Shown: positions 36,722 through 46,903 of the stretch, piece after piece
Position numbering within the stretch: the stretch's first letter is position 1
Layout of the letters: every line of letters starts with the position of its first letter
Source of the DNA: Actinomycetes bacterium
GTDB taxonomy: Bacteria; Actinomycetota; Thermoleophilia; RBG-16-64-13
Direction of reading: 5' to 3'
Length of the DNA: 64,000 nucleotides
NCBI GenBank assembly: GCA_024637035.1
Contig: JAGXFW010000012.1
Location: 1-64,000, forward strand
Translations under genes and position numbers: made by a program
Notes under the pieces: generated by a model
What the model saw: the letters and a program-made list of their open reading frames with translations, nothing else
Told to the model about the DNA's origin: nothing
Databases searched by the model: none

Positions 36722-37507
36722 CTAGGCGAACTCTCGTTCCAGTCGGTCTATCAGTGCCTCATACCTCACAGCCGCGTCGCCGAACTCGTCGTCCTTCTCG
36801 CTGAACCGGGCGAAGAGTTCCTCTATCTGCGGCGCGGAGAGCTGCCTCTCCATCCAGGGGTACAGGATCCGGTCCTCCTTGGCGATGTGCTCCGTCAGCA
36901 GTTCGCCGTAGGCAGCGAGGTGTTGCCTGACGGCCGCCTTGTCCCCAGCCTCCAGCGCTTCCACGGTGGCGCGCACGTGCGCCCGGCCTGTCTGGTGGTC
37001 CTCGCGTATGGTCTTGATGATGTCCATGGTCCCGTCGAAGTACTCGAGCAGGATGTCCTCTTCCTTGGCATGGTGACATCTGTCAGCGAAGGTGCGGATG
37101 AAATCCACGCCTTCCATGATGAGCTGACGCCCCTCCTTCGATTGCACGTCCAAGTTCTCCGTGATCCGGGGGATCAGCGCGATAAGCCTCATGATCAGGA
37201 CATGTTCGTTGACCAGCTTCTGCATGGGCGGTGAGCAGCCCGGCGTCTCCGCAGCGGGTCTGGGCTTCGTCTCGGTCACCGGTATCGGCGCCGCCGGAGC
37301 CTGGTCCGGATAGATCACCCCCGAGATGCGGGCCATCAAGGAGCGCTCGTCGTCCTGCGAGAGGCCGTGGATGCTGATGATGTCCTTCAGCAGACAGGAG
37401 CCGACGGCGCACGGCACACAGCCGATGTCGTATTCGCCGAGGATGTCCCCTACTACGGGGAACTGCCCGATGACGTCTTTGATCCCCTGGTTCAGGTACG
37501 TTTCCAT
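36722..37507 (-). CDS. Hemerythrin domain-containing protein
   Basis: Two HHE-type helical segments (NEHVLIMRL...HHAKEEDILLEYF; REDHQTGRAHVRA...HIAKEDRILYPWMERQL); N-terminal YDIGCVPCAVGSCLLKDI. Confidence 0.8.
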   Translation of the reverse strand: METYLNQGIKDVIGQFPVVGDILGEYDIGCVPCAVGSCLLKDIISIHGLSQDDERSLMARISGVIYPDQAPAAPIPVTETKPRPAAETPGCSPPMQKLVNEHVLIMRLIALIPRITENLDVQSKEGRQLIMEGVDFIRTFADRCHHAKEEDILLEYFDGTMDIIKTIREDHQTGRAHVRATVEALEAGDKAAVRQHLAAYGELLTEHIAKEDRILYPWMERQLSAPQIEELFARFSEKDDEFGDAAVRYEALIDRLEREFA

Positions 37508-37739
37508 GTGTCGTCTCCGTCGTCTCCGTCGTCTCTGTGGCATTCGTGGTATTCGTCCGAATCGGTAGCTGGACTGTGCCCGTTCCGGGCATGGTTCACG
37601 CCCGGTTGCAGGCTGCATCAAACGGGATCATCGGCCGGAGAGATGTACAGACGACCACGATCGGAATCGGCTTAGGATATGCTGACATGCGGACGGTCGA
37701 GTTGATGAAGCCCGTGACGAACGTGGTGAGGAAGAACCG

Positions 37740-38825
37740 TTGCCCGATACCCTAAGCCTGTCTGAGTTCGGATACTCAGCGCGTTGGGAGGCGCTGTTCG
37801 CGCCCTATGCTGAAGACGGCTTCGTTCTGGGTCGAGTCGTGCGAGCGGACCGAGGAAGCTCCGCGGTGGCGACAGAGACAGGAATCGTCAGGGCGCAGCC
37901 GGCAACACGACTTCTCAAGACTGCACGGGGGCCAGCGGACCTACCTACGGTGGGTGATTGGGCGGTCCTGTCGTTCAGCGACGACATGGCGGTCGCACAA
38001 GTCGAGGCGGTTCTTGACCGATCGAGTGCGGTGACGCGCGGCGACCCGGGCAAGTCCTCCGAGGTTCAAGTGCTCGCTGCCAACGTGGACGTAGTCTTCG
38101 TGGTGCACCCGATATCCGCGGAGCCGAACGTTCGACGTATCGAGCGTGAACTGTCACTCGCGTGGGAGTCGGGTGCGGTGCCGGTCGTGATTCTGACCAA
38201 AGCAGACTTGGCGGAAGACCCCGATGCGGCTTGTGCCGTCGCCGAGGCGGTAGCCCTTGGGGTGGACGTGCGCGCGACGAACGCTCTCGCAGGCGACGGT
38301 GTCGAGGAACTCCGGGAGTACATACGCGACCATCGCACAGCGGTCTTGCTGGGCCCATCGGGTGCGGGCAAGTCGACACTCGTAAATGCACTCCTGGGGC
38401 AAGAGAGCCAGGCCACCCAGGAGGTGCGAGTCGGTGACGGACGAGGTCGCCACACGACAGTGGCACGCGAGTTGCTCTTGCTGCCAGATGGCGGCATCGT
38501 TATCGATACGCCGGGGTTGCGTGCGCTGGGCCTCACGGGCTCGGAGGAGGGAATCGCGGCCACATTCCCGGAGATCGAGCAATTGGCCGGCATGTGTCGG
38601 TTCCACGACTGCGCGCATGTGGGAGAACCGGGGTGCGCTGTTCGAGCTGCGGTCGAGTCTGAGCAACTCGGCGCCGAGCGCCTCTTCAGCTATCAGAAGC
38701 TGGTCCGAGCTGCACAGGTCGCTGAAGCCAGGACGAACCTGCACTTGGGCAGAGAAGAGAAGCGTCGGGCGAAGACGCTGGCCAAGCTCATCAAGGAGTC
38801 GCAACGTCACACAGGACGCGACTAG
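37740..38825 (+). CDS. rsgA: Ribosome small subunit-dependent GTPase A
   Basis: LGPSGAGKSTLVNALLG, TTVARELLLLPDGGIVIDTPGLRALGL, CRFHDCAHVGEPGCAV. Confidence 0.94.
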   Translation: MPDTLSLSEFGYSARWEALFAPYAEDGFVLGRVVRADRGSSAVATETGIVRAQPATRLLKTARGPADLPTVGDWAVLSFSDDMAVAQVEAVLDRSSAVTRGDPGKSSEVQVLAANVDVVFVVHPISAEPNVRRIERELSLAWESGAVPVVILTKADLAEDPDAACAVAEAVALGVDVRATNALAGDGVEELREYIRDHRTAVLLGPSGAGKSTLVNALLGQESQATQEVRVGDGRGRHTTVARELLLLPDGGIVIDTPGLRALGLTGSEEGIAATFPEIEQLAGMCRFHDCAHVGEPGCAVRAAVESEQLGAERLFSYQKLVRAAQVAEARTNLHLGREEKRRAKTLAKLIKESQRHTGRD

Positions 38826-38897
38826 CTGTGAGTAACTCAAGGCCTCCGCAGGCGGTCGTGGTGGCGCTACGGGCACGAGGACCTGCGCTATACGGAG

Positions 38898-39176
38898 GTG
38901 CGTGATCACCTCGCTTGCATCATCTCCCAGCGCGAGTGGTTCCCGAACGAGTACGTGGCACCAGTGCCGGGACAGGTCGTCGATGAGCACCTCGTGATCC
39001 AGCGGCTCGGTCGCAGTCGGTTTGTGTGTCGCTCGAGCCGCGCCCTGGCGCTCGCCCCGACTATGCTGGCCGAGGAGTCTCACCGGCGCTTCCGGAGCGC
39101 TCGCAAGGCTGCTGACTACTTCCTGCGCTGGGAGCACGGTCTGCCTGGTGATCTCGACGGGTGGAAGGTTGTCTGA
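38898..39176 (+). CDS. Hypothetical protein (92 aa), possibly longer at the N-terminus
   Basis: Open frame with protein-like sequence; no family recognised. Confidence 0.35.
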   Translation: MRDHLACIISQREWFPNEYVAPVPGQVVDEHLVIQRLGRSRFVCRSSRALALAPTMLAEESHRRFRSARKAADYFLRWEHGLPGDLDGWKVV

Positions 39177-39310
39177 CACGCTGTGCCTGGCAAGCACGTG
39201 ACCCTGACGCGTGGCTGGTTGCTTTGGGTGCTACGCTGGAGCGGCACGCGGCGCAGGCCATGCGCAAGGACGGTAGTCCATCCCACATGCTGACAGAAGG
39301 GCGCACCGCG

Positions 39311-40531
39311 ATGACTCCCAACATCCCTGCCATGCAAGACCGGTTCTCGTCCATACGAGCCGAGTTTCCCGCGCTGCTCGAAGGCGCCGCACATTTTGAC
39401 GCACCTGGCGGCTCCCTGATCCCAGCTGTTGTGGCCGAGGCCGTTCGTGACACCCTTGAGTCGGCTGTGTGCCAGCGGGGATCGATCACAATGGCGGAGC
39501 GCCGTACCGACGACATCGTCCTCAGCGCGCGGCAGGCAGTGGCGGACCTCCTCGGAGCGGTGCCCGAAGGAGTCGTGTTCGGGCGAAGCATGACGCAACT
39601 CACCTTCGACTTCTCCCGCGCTCTTGCGAAGTCGTGGAGGGCGGGCGACGAGATCGTGGTCTCGCGACTCGACCACGACGCCAACATCCGGCCATGGCTC
39701 TATGCCGCCCAGAACGTTGGCGCCGAAGTCCGCTGGGTGGAGTTCGACCCGGCGACCTCCGAGATCACCATCGACGACGTCGAGAAGCAACTCTCCGACC
39801 GCACGCGGCTGGTGGCCATCACCGCCGCCTCGAATCTCATCGGCACACGCCCGCCGATCAAACAGATCGCCGAACTGGTCCACGAGCGCGGCGCACTTCT
39901 CTACGTCGACGGGGTCCACAACACCCCACATGCGTTCGTGGACGTCATGGACATGGGAGCGGACTTCTACACCTGCTCTCCATACAAGTTCTGCGGACCG
40001 CACTGCGGTGTACTGGTCGCGGCCCCCGCGCTGCTCGAGACTCTGACTCCCGACAAGCTGTTGCCGTCGGTGGACTCCGTGCCTGAGCGATTCGAGCTCG
40101 GCACCCTTCCCTACGAGCTCTTGGCAGGCACGACAGCGGCGGTGGACTTCCTGGCCGGCCTTGGCGGCCCCTCGTCATCATCTCGCCGTGCACGGCTGGA
40201 AGGCTCGATGGCCGCAATGGGCAGGCATGAGGACGCTCTGCGTGGGATCATCGAAGAAGGACTCGCGGAGCACCCCCGGATCACCCCGTACTCGCGCGCG
40301 GAGCACCGAACCCCCACCCTGCTCTTCACCGTCGATGGCATAGAACCTCGAGAGGTATCGGCTCGCCTGGGACGATTCAACATCAACGCACCGGCCGGTT
40401 CCTTCTACGCTCTCGAAGCCTCAAGACGGCTCGGACTTGGCGAAGCCGGCGGCATCCGACTCGGGCTCGCGCCATACTGCAACACCGACGATGTCTACCG
40501 CCTCCTCGAAGCGCTTCGCGTCATCATCTGA
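39311..40531 (+). CDS. Cysteine desulfurase-like aminotransferase class V
   Basis: FDAPGGSLIPAVV, VVSRLDHDANIRPWLYAA, YTCSPYKFCGPHCGVL (PLP lysine region). Confidence 0.88.
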   Translation: MTPNIPAMQDRFSSIRAEFPALLEGAAHFDAPGGSLIPAVVAEAVRDTLESAVCQRGSITMAERRTDDIVLSARQAVADLLGAVPEGVVFGRSMTQLTFDFSRALAKSWRAGDEIVVSRLDHDANIRPWLYAAQNVGAEVRWVEFDPATSEITIDDVEKQLSDRTRLVAITAASNLIGTRPPIKQIAELVHERGALLYVDGVHNTPHAFVDVMDMGADFYTCSPYKFCGPHCGVLVAAPALLETLTPDKLLPSVDSVPERFELGTLPYELLAGTTAAVDFLAGLGGPSSSSRRARLEGSMAAMGRHEDALRGIIEEGLAEHPRITPYSRAEHRTPTLLFTVDGIEPREVSARLGRFNINAPAGSFYALEASRRLGLGEAGGIRLGLAPYCNTDDVYRLLEALRVII

Positions 40532-40601
40532 GACGGGAACCGCCCGCTCGGCGAGGCAGGGCGCTAGGGGCTGGCCATCCCCGGCCTCCGGCGTTTCGGA
40601 G

Positions 40602-40619
40602 GGCGCACGCGCGTGCGCC
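40602..40619. terminator. 18-bp perfect palindrome between convergent genes
   Basis: GGCGCACGCGCGTGCGCC. Confidence 0.4.
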
Positions 40620-40626
40620 TCGCCTG

Positions 40627-41055
40627 TCAGTCCCAGTCGAGCGTCTGCTTGACTCCTTCGAGCCCGACGATGTCGGTGATGTCCTGCATCGTCTCCATGA
40701 TCCCGCGGTAGGTGCCCGCGGAGTCGCGCAGCGGCGTGTAGCGCAGCAGGATCAGGCGCCCCTCTTCGATGTTCCTGAAGGTGGCCTCATCTTGGCTGCC
40801 GTCGCGGAAGGCGGCTTCCATGCGGGCGATCGTGCGGCGCGCGTGCTCGCTGTGCGACTCGTTGACGTGCACGCCCACATGGCGCAGCTCGCAATCGGCG
40901 AACAGGTCGCCGTGCCAGTAGACGAGCGTGCCGTGCTCGTCGGTGACCGAGACCTGCACGGGCAGGTGGCGGATGACGAGGTCCATCTGTTCGGGAGTGA
41001 GGCTTCCGGCGAGGATCGCGCTCGGTCCGGCACCGGGTGTGGTCTGGTGTCCCAT
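40627..41055 (-). CDS. PAS domain-containing protein
   Basis: LPVQVSVTDEHGTLVYWHGDLFADC..., RDSAGTYRGIMETMQDITD. Confidence 0.75.
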   Translation of the reverse strand: MGHQTTPGAGPSAILAGSLTPEQMDLVIRHLPVQVSVTDEHGTLVYWHGDLFADCELRHVGVHVNESHSEHARRTIARMEAAFRDGSQDEATFRNIEEGRLILLRYTPLRDSAGTYRGIMETMQDITDIVGLEGVKQTLDWD

Positions 41056-41254
41056 CAGGTAGTCCCTTTCGCGTGGAAGGCGGTCAAGGTCGCGGTGGAC
41101 TGGTCCAACTTAACACCTTCGGGGTTGGATCGGGTATTGACGACGTGTCCACGCTTCCACGCACCATGCCTACAGAGCGCCTTCAGGCGTCGGGCCGGGA
41201 GCGGTATCCTTGGCGAGTGAAGTGGGGGCGTCTCCGGGGGGAGGGGGAGGTACT

Positions 41255-42235
41255 GTGAACGCTCCGATCGACTGGTTGCTCGAGGGCGAGCCTTTCGTCC
41301 AATATCGGACCAGGTTGGACCTGTTGTCCGGGTCTGACGACGACCAAGCGGTCAACACGGCTCGGCGAGGCATGCTCGCGGACCGCCGTGTGGTGGATCT
41401 GATCGATGGGCTCTCAGGTTGGCCGGGGGTTGTCATCGCGAGTCACAAGAGCGCCGGTCAGCCGTTCCACAAGCTCACGTTCCTTGCCGACCTTGGGCTC
41501 AGGGTCGAAGATCCCGGCGTCGAGACGATCGTTAGTGCCGTCCTGAAGCGGCAGTCTGACGAAGGGCCGTTCCAACTTCCCATGAACATCGGGCCGCGCT
41601 ACGGAGGCTCGGGTACCGACGAATGGGCATGGGCTCTCTGTGACGTTCCCCTGATCGTCTACGCCCTGGCGAAGATGGGCATGCGCTCCGATCCCCAAGT
41701 GAAGACGGCGATCACTCATCTCGCGGGGTTGGTTCGTGACAACGGTTGGCCGTGTGCGGTATCAAAGGAACTCGGCACGTTCCGCGGGCCGGGTCGCAAA
41801 GACGATCCCTGTCCGTTCGCCAACCTCGCGATGCTCAAGGCGCTCGCCCAGTTCGAAGACATACGGGATGGAGCGGCTTGTCGTATCGGAGCCGAGACGA
41901 TCCTTGCTCTGTGGGACGAGAGTAGGGAGCGGCATCCGTACCTGTTCCACATGGGCACGGACTTCCGCAAGCTCAAGGCGCCCTTCGTGTGGTACGACCT
42001 ACTGCACGTCCTGGACGTCCTCTCACGGTTTCCGTGGCTCTCGACCGACGCCCGCATGCAGGACATGATCAGCGTGCTGAAGCAGAAGGCCGACCCGCAG
42101 GGGCGCTTCGTGTCGGAGTCGGTCTGGAGTCCCTGGAAGACATGGGAGTTCGGACAGAAGAAGGAACCGTCGCGCTGGCTCACGATGCTGGCTTGGCGCA
42201 TCATGCGCCGGGTCGATGGTCCGCCGGTGCGGTAG
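41255..42235 (+). CDS. Alpha/alpha-toroid (prenyltransferase/squalene cyclase-like) hypothetical protein
   Basis: VNAPIDWLLEGEPFVQYRTRLDLL; repeated helical pattern. Fold call from memory. Confidence 0.6.
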   Translation: MNAPIDWLLEGEPFVQYRTRLDLLSGSDDDQAVNTARRGMLADRRVVDLIDGLSGWPGVVIASHKSAGQPFHKLTFLADLGLRVEDPGVETIVSAVLKRQSDEGPFQLPMNIGPRYGGSGTDEWAWALCDVPLIVYALAKMGMRSDPQVKTAITHLAGLVRDNGWPCAVSKELGTFRGPGRKDDPCPFANLAMLKALAQFEDIRDGAACRIGAETILALWDESRERHPYLFHMGTDFRKLKAPFVWYDLLHVLDVLSRFPWLSTDARMQDMISVLKQKADPQGRFVSESVWSPWKTWEFGQKKEPSRWLTMLAWRIMRRVDGPPVR

Positions 42236-42289
42236 CCGAACGCGGTACCGGGCGGTCGAACGATAGGTTGACGACGAACAGGGGGACAC

Positions 42290-42721
42290 ATGGAGCCACG
42301 CATCAGCATCATCACCCTGGGAGTGGCGGATCTGCCGCGGGCGATCCGCTTCTATCGCGATGGACTCGGACTCAAGACCACCGCTGACGACGACGCGGAC
42401 ATCGCCTTCTTCAGGACCTCCGGGACGTGCCTCGCGCTCTACCCGCGCGATCTGCTCGCGGAGGAGGTCTCGCCGGACCTGTCGGCTGATGTTCCTGTCT
42501 TCTCTGGCGTGACCCTCGCTCACGTCGCCCGGACTCGCGAGGAAGTCGACGCGGTGCTCGCTCTGGCGGAGGCGGCGGGAGGCACCATCGTCAAGGCGGC
42601 CGAGGTCGCATTCTGGGGCGGCTACAGTGGCTACTTCCGCGACCTCGACGGGCACTTCTGGGAGGTCGCGTGGTGGCAGGACTGGGAGTTCAACAGCGAC
42701 GGCTCCCTCGTGATCGAATGA
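42290..42721 (+). CDS. VOC family (glyoxalase-like) protein
   Basis: ISIITLGVADLPRAIRFYRDGLGLKT; GYFRDLDGHFWEVAWW. Confidence 0.9.
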   Translation: MEPRISIITLGVADLPRAIRFYRDGLGLKTTADDDADIAFFRTSGTCLALYPRDLLAEEVSPDLSADVPVFSGVTLAHVARTREEVDAVLALAEAAGGTIVKAAEVAFWGGYSGYFRDLDGHFWEVAWWQDWEFNSDGSLVIE

Positions 42722-42759
42722 CTCGCTATGCTCTCGGGCGAGTCTAGAGGGGGGATCTC

Positions 42760-43356
42760 ATGAGCGCCGGAGGCATCGTCTCGACCACGCCCGCACGGCG
42801 CGCGCTGCGGCTGATCGCGGCATCGGCGATCACGGCGGCTGTGCTTGCCGGGTCGATGGCCGGCTGTGCGACCGAGTCCACCACCACCCAGATCTCCGCG
42901 CCGCCGACGAGCCAGGGCACCCCGGTCGAACCGCCCACCACCCGGACTTCCGCACCGCTCACCACCGAGACCTCCGCGCCGCCGACGACCGAGGGCGTCC
43001 CGGCCGTGCCACCCATGCCCACGGGGGCTCGCGACCAGGCGCTGCAGATGCTCCTGACGTACGGCCTCGTCGTCGAAGGCGAGCCCGAGTTGTTCAAGGA
43101 GGGCACCTTGGGCCCGGCGGACCAAGGCTTCATCCTGTACTCGGACCTGTCCGCGTCCATCGGCCTCGACCTTGCCAGTCACGAGGGTCAGTCCGCGCAG
43201 TGGTACTCCTTCCCACTCAAACAGCGTTCGGAGGAGGAGGGCAGGCTTTCGGCCGTCTTCGTCGTGTCCGAAAGTGTCGTCATCGGAGCGGGATTGCACT
43301 TCCGCCATGGTGTGCCGGGAGTGGCTCCGCTCGACGACAAGAATCCCTCCGACTGA
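42760..43356 (+). CDS. Putative lipoprotein with Thr/Pro-rich repeats
   Basis: AAVLAGSMAGCATEST lipobox; PPTSQGTPVEPPTTRTSAPLTTETSAPPTTEG. Confidence 0.7.
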   Translation: MSAGGIVSTTPARRALRLIAASAITAAVLAGSMAGCATESTTTQISAPPTSQGTPVEPPTTRTSAPLTTETSAPPTTEGVPAVPPMPTGARDQALQMLLTYGLVVEGEPELFKEGTLGPADQGFILYSDLSASIGLDLASHEGQSAQWYSFPLKQRSEEEGRLSAVFVVSESVVIGAGLHFRHGVPGVAPLDDKNPSD

Positions 43357-43465
43357 TAGGCGGGCACGGGCCGCCCCGGGGCTATCCGCGACGCGTCCGC
43401 CCGCCGCCCCCCCGATGTAGTGAGGATGAAGACGTGTACACGTCACCAGGAGCATAGGGACTCTG

Positions 43466-44014
43466 ATGATCCAAAGCTTCGACCCGATCTCGGGCTCCAC
43501 GACCGGGTGGCTGACTCCTATCCGCTACGACGAGACGGGCGGATGCTGTTCCCGTTCAGGCGCACGTTCGTCGTAGCCTATGCCCACCGATGAGGGCGCT
43601 CCGTAGCTGTTCCAACGCTACCTCGCCTTCACGGCCGAGGAAGCCCCGACCAACTCGCCATACGAGTTCCTCGCCTTCTGCGGCATCCTCGGTGTGGGGC
43701 TGCAGGTACTGGATCACGTCACGACGTCTGTGAGCGCAGCTCCGAATCGACGGGCCGCGGACTTCCTCGCCCTCCGCAAGGGGCTCGGCTACTGCTGGAG
43801 TGTCGCCGTCTCGTCCCTGCCGGCGGAAGGCAAGCCGCTGATGGAGAAGTGGTTCGCCGAGTCCGACAACGACGTGAGGTGGATCATGCGTGAGAACCTG
43901 AAGAAGAAGCGGCTGAGCCGGATGGATGCCTCCTTGGGTCGAAGGCTGGACCGCGGAGATGCAACGACCTGTGTCGAGGCCGACGTGTTCCGACGTGCCG
44001 ACGGCGGGGCATAA
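43466..44014 (+). pseudogene. Decayed HEAT-repeat-like protein fragment with two in-frame TAG codons
   Basis: One frame from ATG 43466 contains TAG at about 43576 and 43603, then LFQRYLAFTAEEAPTNSPYEFLAFCGILG...WFAESDNDVRWIMRENLKKKRLSRMD to TAA. Confidence 0.5.
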
Positions 44015-44046
44015 TCGCTACTAGAACTGCGGACCGGGGGTCTACC

Positions 44047-44610
44047 GTGCGGGACGTCCTACTCATCCTCACCACCTCGCTCGATGGCTTCATCGCTGAT
44101 CCTGACGGCGGCGTCGACTGGCTGTTGGCGCCGTCGGAGGATGTGCCGCCAGACTATCTCGAGTTGATGGGTACGATCGACACGCTCGTCATGGGTCGGG
44201 CCACATACGAGACGTCCCTCGCCCTGGAGGGTGGCCTCGACATCTTCGCGGGCAAGGCGGTCTACGTGTTCTCATCTCGGGACGACCTCACGCTCACCCC
44301 GGGCGTGACGATCGTTGCCGAGCGTGCGGAGATCTTCGTGGAGCGGCTGAAGGCGCAGCCGGGCGGCGCCATCTGGCTCTTCGGCGGTGGACAGTTGGCC
44401 ACCGCTCTCTCCGACGCGGGCCTGATCGACGAGTACTTGATCGCCGTGCAGCCGATCCTCCTTGGCGACGGCATCCCCTTGTGGCGGGCACCGCATCGAC
44501 CCGTCGAACTCAGGCCTACCATCGCGCGCACGTGGCCCGACGGCATCGTCGAGCTGCGATACCGGAGGGCAGACAGGACTCTCGATCGCCGACACTCGCC
44601 GCAGACATGA
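44047..44610 (+). CDS. Dihydrofolate reductase family protein (RibD C-terminal-like)
   Basis: VLLILTTSLDGFIADPDGGVDWL, VMGRATYE, IWLFGGGQLATALSDAGLIDEYLIAVQPILLGDGIPLW. Confidence 0.9.
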   Translation: MRDVLLILTTSLDGFIADPDGGVDWLLAPSEDVPPDYLELMGTIDTLVMGRATYETSLALEGGLDIFAGKAVYVFSSRDDLTLTPGVTIVAERAEIFVERLKAQPGGAIWLFGGGQLATALSDAGLIDEYLIAVQPILLGDGIPLWRAPHRPVELRPTIARTWPDGIVELRYRRADRTLDRRHSPQT

Positions 44611-44661
44611 CCGACCTTCGCAGGAACGACTACGGGAGAGAGAACGAGACAGGAGAACGCG

Positions 44662-45042
44662 ATGCGGTACAGATCGGCTGCGAATTCCATCGACGAGTAC
44701 ATCGCGGAGTTCCCTCCGGAGACTCGGAAGGTTCTGGAAGAAGTGCGCGCGCTCATCAAGGCGACTGCGCCTGAGGCGACGGAGACCATCAGCTACGCTA
44801 TTCCTACTTTCGACCTGAACGGGAAGCATCTGGTGCACTTCGCGGGCTACGCGAACCACATCGGGTTCTATCCGATACCGAGCGGGCTTGAGGCGTTCAC
44901 GGAGGAGCTCAAGCCCTACAAGCGCGGCAAGGGATCGGTGCAGTTCCCTCTCGACCGGCGCATGCCCGCGGGCCTTATCCGCCGGATCGTGAAGTTCAGG
45001 GTCGCAGAGAGCAACGACGCAGCTCTGAAGCAAGAAAGGTGA
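44662..45042 (+). CDS. DUF1801 domain protein
   Basis: IDEYIAEFPPETRKVLEEVRALIKATAPEATETISYAIPTFDLNGKHLVHFAGYANHIGFYP. Confidence 0.88.
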   Translation: MRYRSAANSIDEYIAEFPPETRKVLEEVRALIKATAPEATETISYAIPTFDLNGKHLVHFAGYANHIGFYPIPSGLEAFTEELKPYKRGKGSVQFPLDRRMPAGLIRRIVKFRVAESNDAALKQER

Positions 45043-45045
45043 GAC

Positions 45046-45756
45046 GTGGACCCAGAGCCTGATCTGTCGGCGGGCGATTTCTCTGCCTGGCTGGGCCGCA
45101 TTCGTGAAGCGCTCTTGACCGAAGGCTGGGACGGACGTCGACTGCAGAGAGTGCGACGCCTGTTGCAGCTCGTCGTACTTCATGCACATCAGGGGCCGGA
45201 CGAGACCCGGGCCCTCGCTCTCATACGAGACGAGCTTCTCGTAGCGGCGCCGGGCCTGCCCGAGGGACACGTGGTGTTGGGCTACGACGACGATGGCCGA
45301 TGCCCGATGCTGGGTGACGGCCTGTGCTCGATCTACGAGCACCGCCCGCTGACCTGCCGCGGCTACGATTGCCGGGTGTTCGCCGCGAGGGGCATCGCCG
45401 CCGGCGGAGGCGACAGAGCGAAGATCACTCAGCGAGCTCGGCGTTGGCGCTTCGACTACCCGACCAGGCGTGACCGCCGCGAACATGCGGCGGTTCAAGC
45501 CACTGCTCAGTTCATCCAAGGTCACGCCGAGTGCTTTCCCGGCGGTGCCGTGCCCCGCGATCCGAGTCAATCGGCCATTCTCGCGATCAAGGCCTACGGC
45601 GTGTTCCTCGAGGAAGATGGCGCACCCCCCGAGGGGGATCCCGTGTCATCTGGCACCCGCAGCGCACCCGCCGATGTCGAGGTGGCCGAAGCGGTGGTGA
45701 AGGCCTACAGGGAGTTCGACGCGCAGCGGAGCGAGGGGCCGAGTCGACAGCTCTGA
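45046..45756 (+). CDS. YkgJ family cysteine cluster protein
   Basis: CPMLGDGLCSIYEHRPLTCRGYDCRVF. Confidence 0.8.
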   Translation: MDPEPDLSAGDFSAWLGRIREALLTEGWDGRRLQRVRRLLQLVVLHAHQGPDETRALALIRDELLVAAPGLPEGHVVLGYDDDGRCPMLGDGLCSIYEHRPLTCRGYDCRVFAARGIAAGGGDRAKITQRARRWRFDYPTRRDRREHAAVQATAQFIQGHAECFPGGAVPRDPSQSAILAIKAYGVFLEEDGAPPEGDPVSSGTRSAPADVEVAEAVVKAYREFDAQRSEGPSRQL

Positions 45757-45854
45757 CCCAGGGGGATCCCCGCCACTGTGGCGCGTGATGCGGATGGTCT
45801 CTTCGAAGAGGTGGGCTTCCGGTTGTCGATCTCGACCCGTGATAGGGGAGTGTC

Positions 45855-46124
45855 ATGTGCAGGAACATCAAGGTGCTGTTCAATTTCGAACCACCTGCAA
45901 CAGAAGAGGAAGTGAGATCCGCCGCTCTTCAATACGTGCGGAAGATCAGCGGGTCGACCAAGCCTTCCGCGGCCAACCTAGCGGCGTTCGAGCGGGCTGT
46001 TGAAGAGGTCGCCCGCGCATCCTCCGCCTTGCTCGGGTCTCTGGTGACGACAGCCGCCCCCAGGGACCGTGAGCTCGAAGCCGCCAAGGCGCATGTTCGA
46101 GCCGTGCGAAGGTTCGGGGAGTAG
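45855..46124 (+). CDS. DUF2277 family protein
   Basis: MCRNIKVLFNFEPPATEEEVRSAALQYVRKISGSTKPS. Confidence 0.85.
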   Translation: MCRNIKVLFNFEPPATEEEVRSAALQYVRKISGSTKPSAANLAAFERAVEEVARASSALLGSLVTTAAPRDRELEAAKAHVRAVRRFGE

Positions 46125-46240
46125 CAGTTCCGCGTGGTGCCCGCAGCGTTTGCGGACGGTGCTTCGGCGGTACCGGTGTAGTCGAGGGGTAGCGCGTTCG
46201 CGCTTCCTCGCCGAGGCTCCCACGTGGAGGTGTGTCACTG

Positions 46241-46612
46241 ATGAACAGATTCCTCTGGGCCCTTCAGGTGTTCCTGGCCGTCTACTTCTTCTTGACCGGT
46301 GTGATCCACTTGACTCTGCCCGAGGGGCTTCCCGCGGCCATGAGTTGGATGTATGACCTATCGAACACCTTGCATGTAGTGAGCGGTGGCGCGGAGATCC
46401 TTGCGGCCATCGGATTGATCGTGCCTGCGCTGACCCGGATCATGCCTCGTCTCACCCCTCTCGCGGCCGTGGGACTGATGATAGTGATGATCCTCGCAGC
46501 GGTCTTCCACTTCGGGCGCGCGGAGTACACGAACATCGTCATGAATCTTTTGATCGCCGGCGTGGCCGGTTTCGTGGCATATGGGCGTCTGCGTCTGGTC
46601 CCCATTGAGTGA
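46241..46612 (+). CDS. DoxX-like membrane protein
   Basis: Multi-TM; MNRFLWALQVFLAVYFFLTGVIHL...GGAEILAAIGLIVPALTR. Confidence 0.75.
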   Translation: MNRFLWALQVFLAVYFFLTGVIHLTLPEGLPAAMSWMYDLSNTLHVVSGGAEILAAIGLIVPALTRIMPRLTPLAAVGLMIVMILAAVFHFGRAEYTNIVMNLLIAGVAGFVAYGRLRLVPIE

Positions 46613-46624
46613 GTCCGACGCGGC

Positions 46625-46876
46625 GTGAGAGCGTTGTCGGTAGTGATCCTGGTCATGACGGCGGCCCTGTGGGGGGTCGCGCTACTCGTGTTCCGTTTCC
46701 GTGATCGACCCGAGGAGCTCAGCCGCCGCCTTCCGCTGATGTCGAGGTATCGAGACCCGATGCTCCGCCCCCTCTTCCGCTCATCCTCAGACGTGCTTTG
46801 GTTCGCCTTCTGGCCGTTCGCGCTCGGCCTGGTCCTTCTCGGGATCTTCGTTGTGCGCATCGGGTCGGGGGTCTGA
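46625..46876 (+). CDS. Small two-TM membrane protein
   Basis: 83 aa with two hydrophobic segments. Confidence 0.5.
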   Translation: MRALSVVILVMTAALWGVALLVFRFRDRPEELSRRLPLMSRYRDPMLRPLFRSSSDVLWFAFWPFALGLVLLGIFVVRIGSGV

Positions 46877-46903
46877 CAGGCCCAAGAGCGCGATGATCGA
46901 CCG

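Noticed and set aside
37508-37540. cgtctccgt repeats considered as a regulatory array
   Set aside because: Short 9-bp slippage-like repeat in the leader of the hemerythrin gene; nothing further supports a function.
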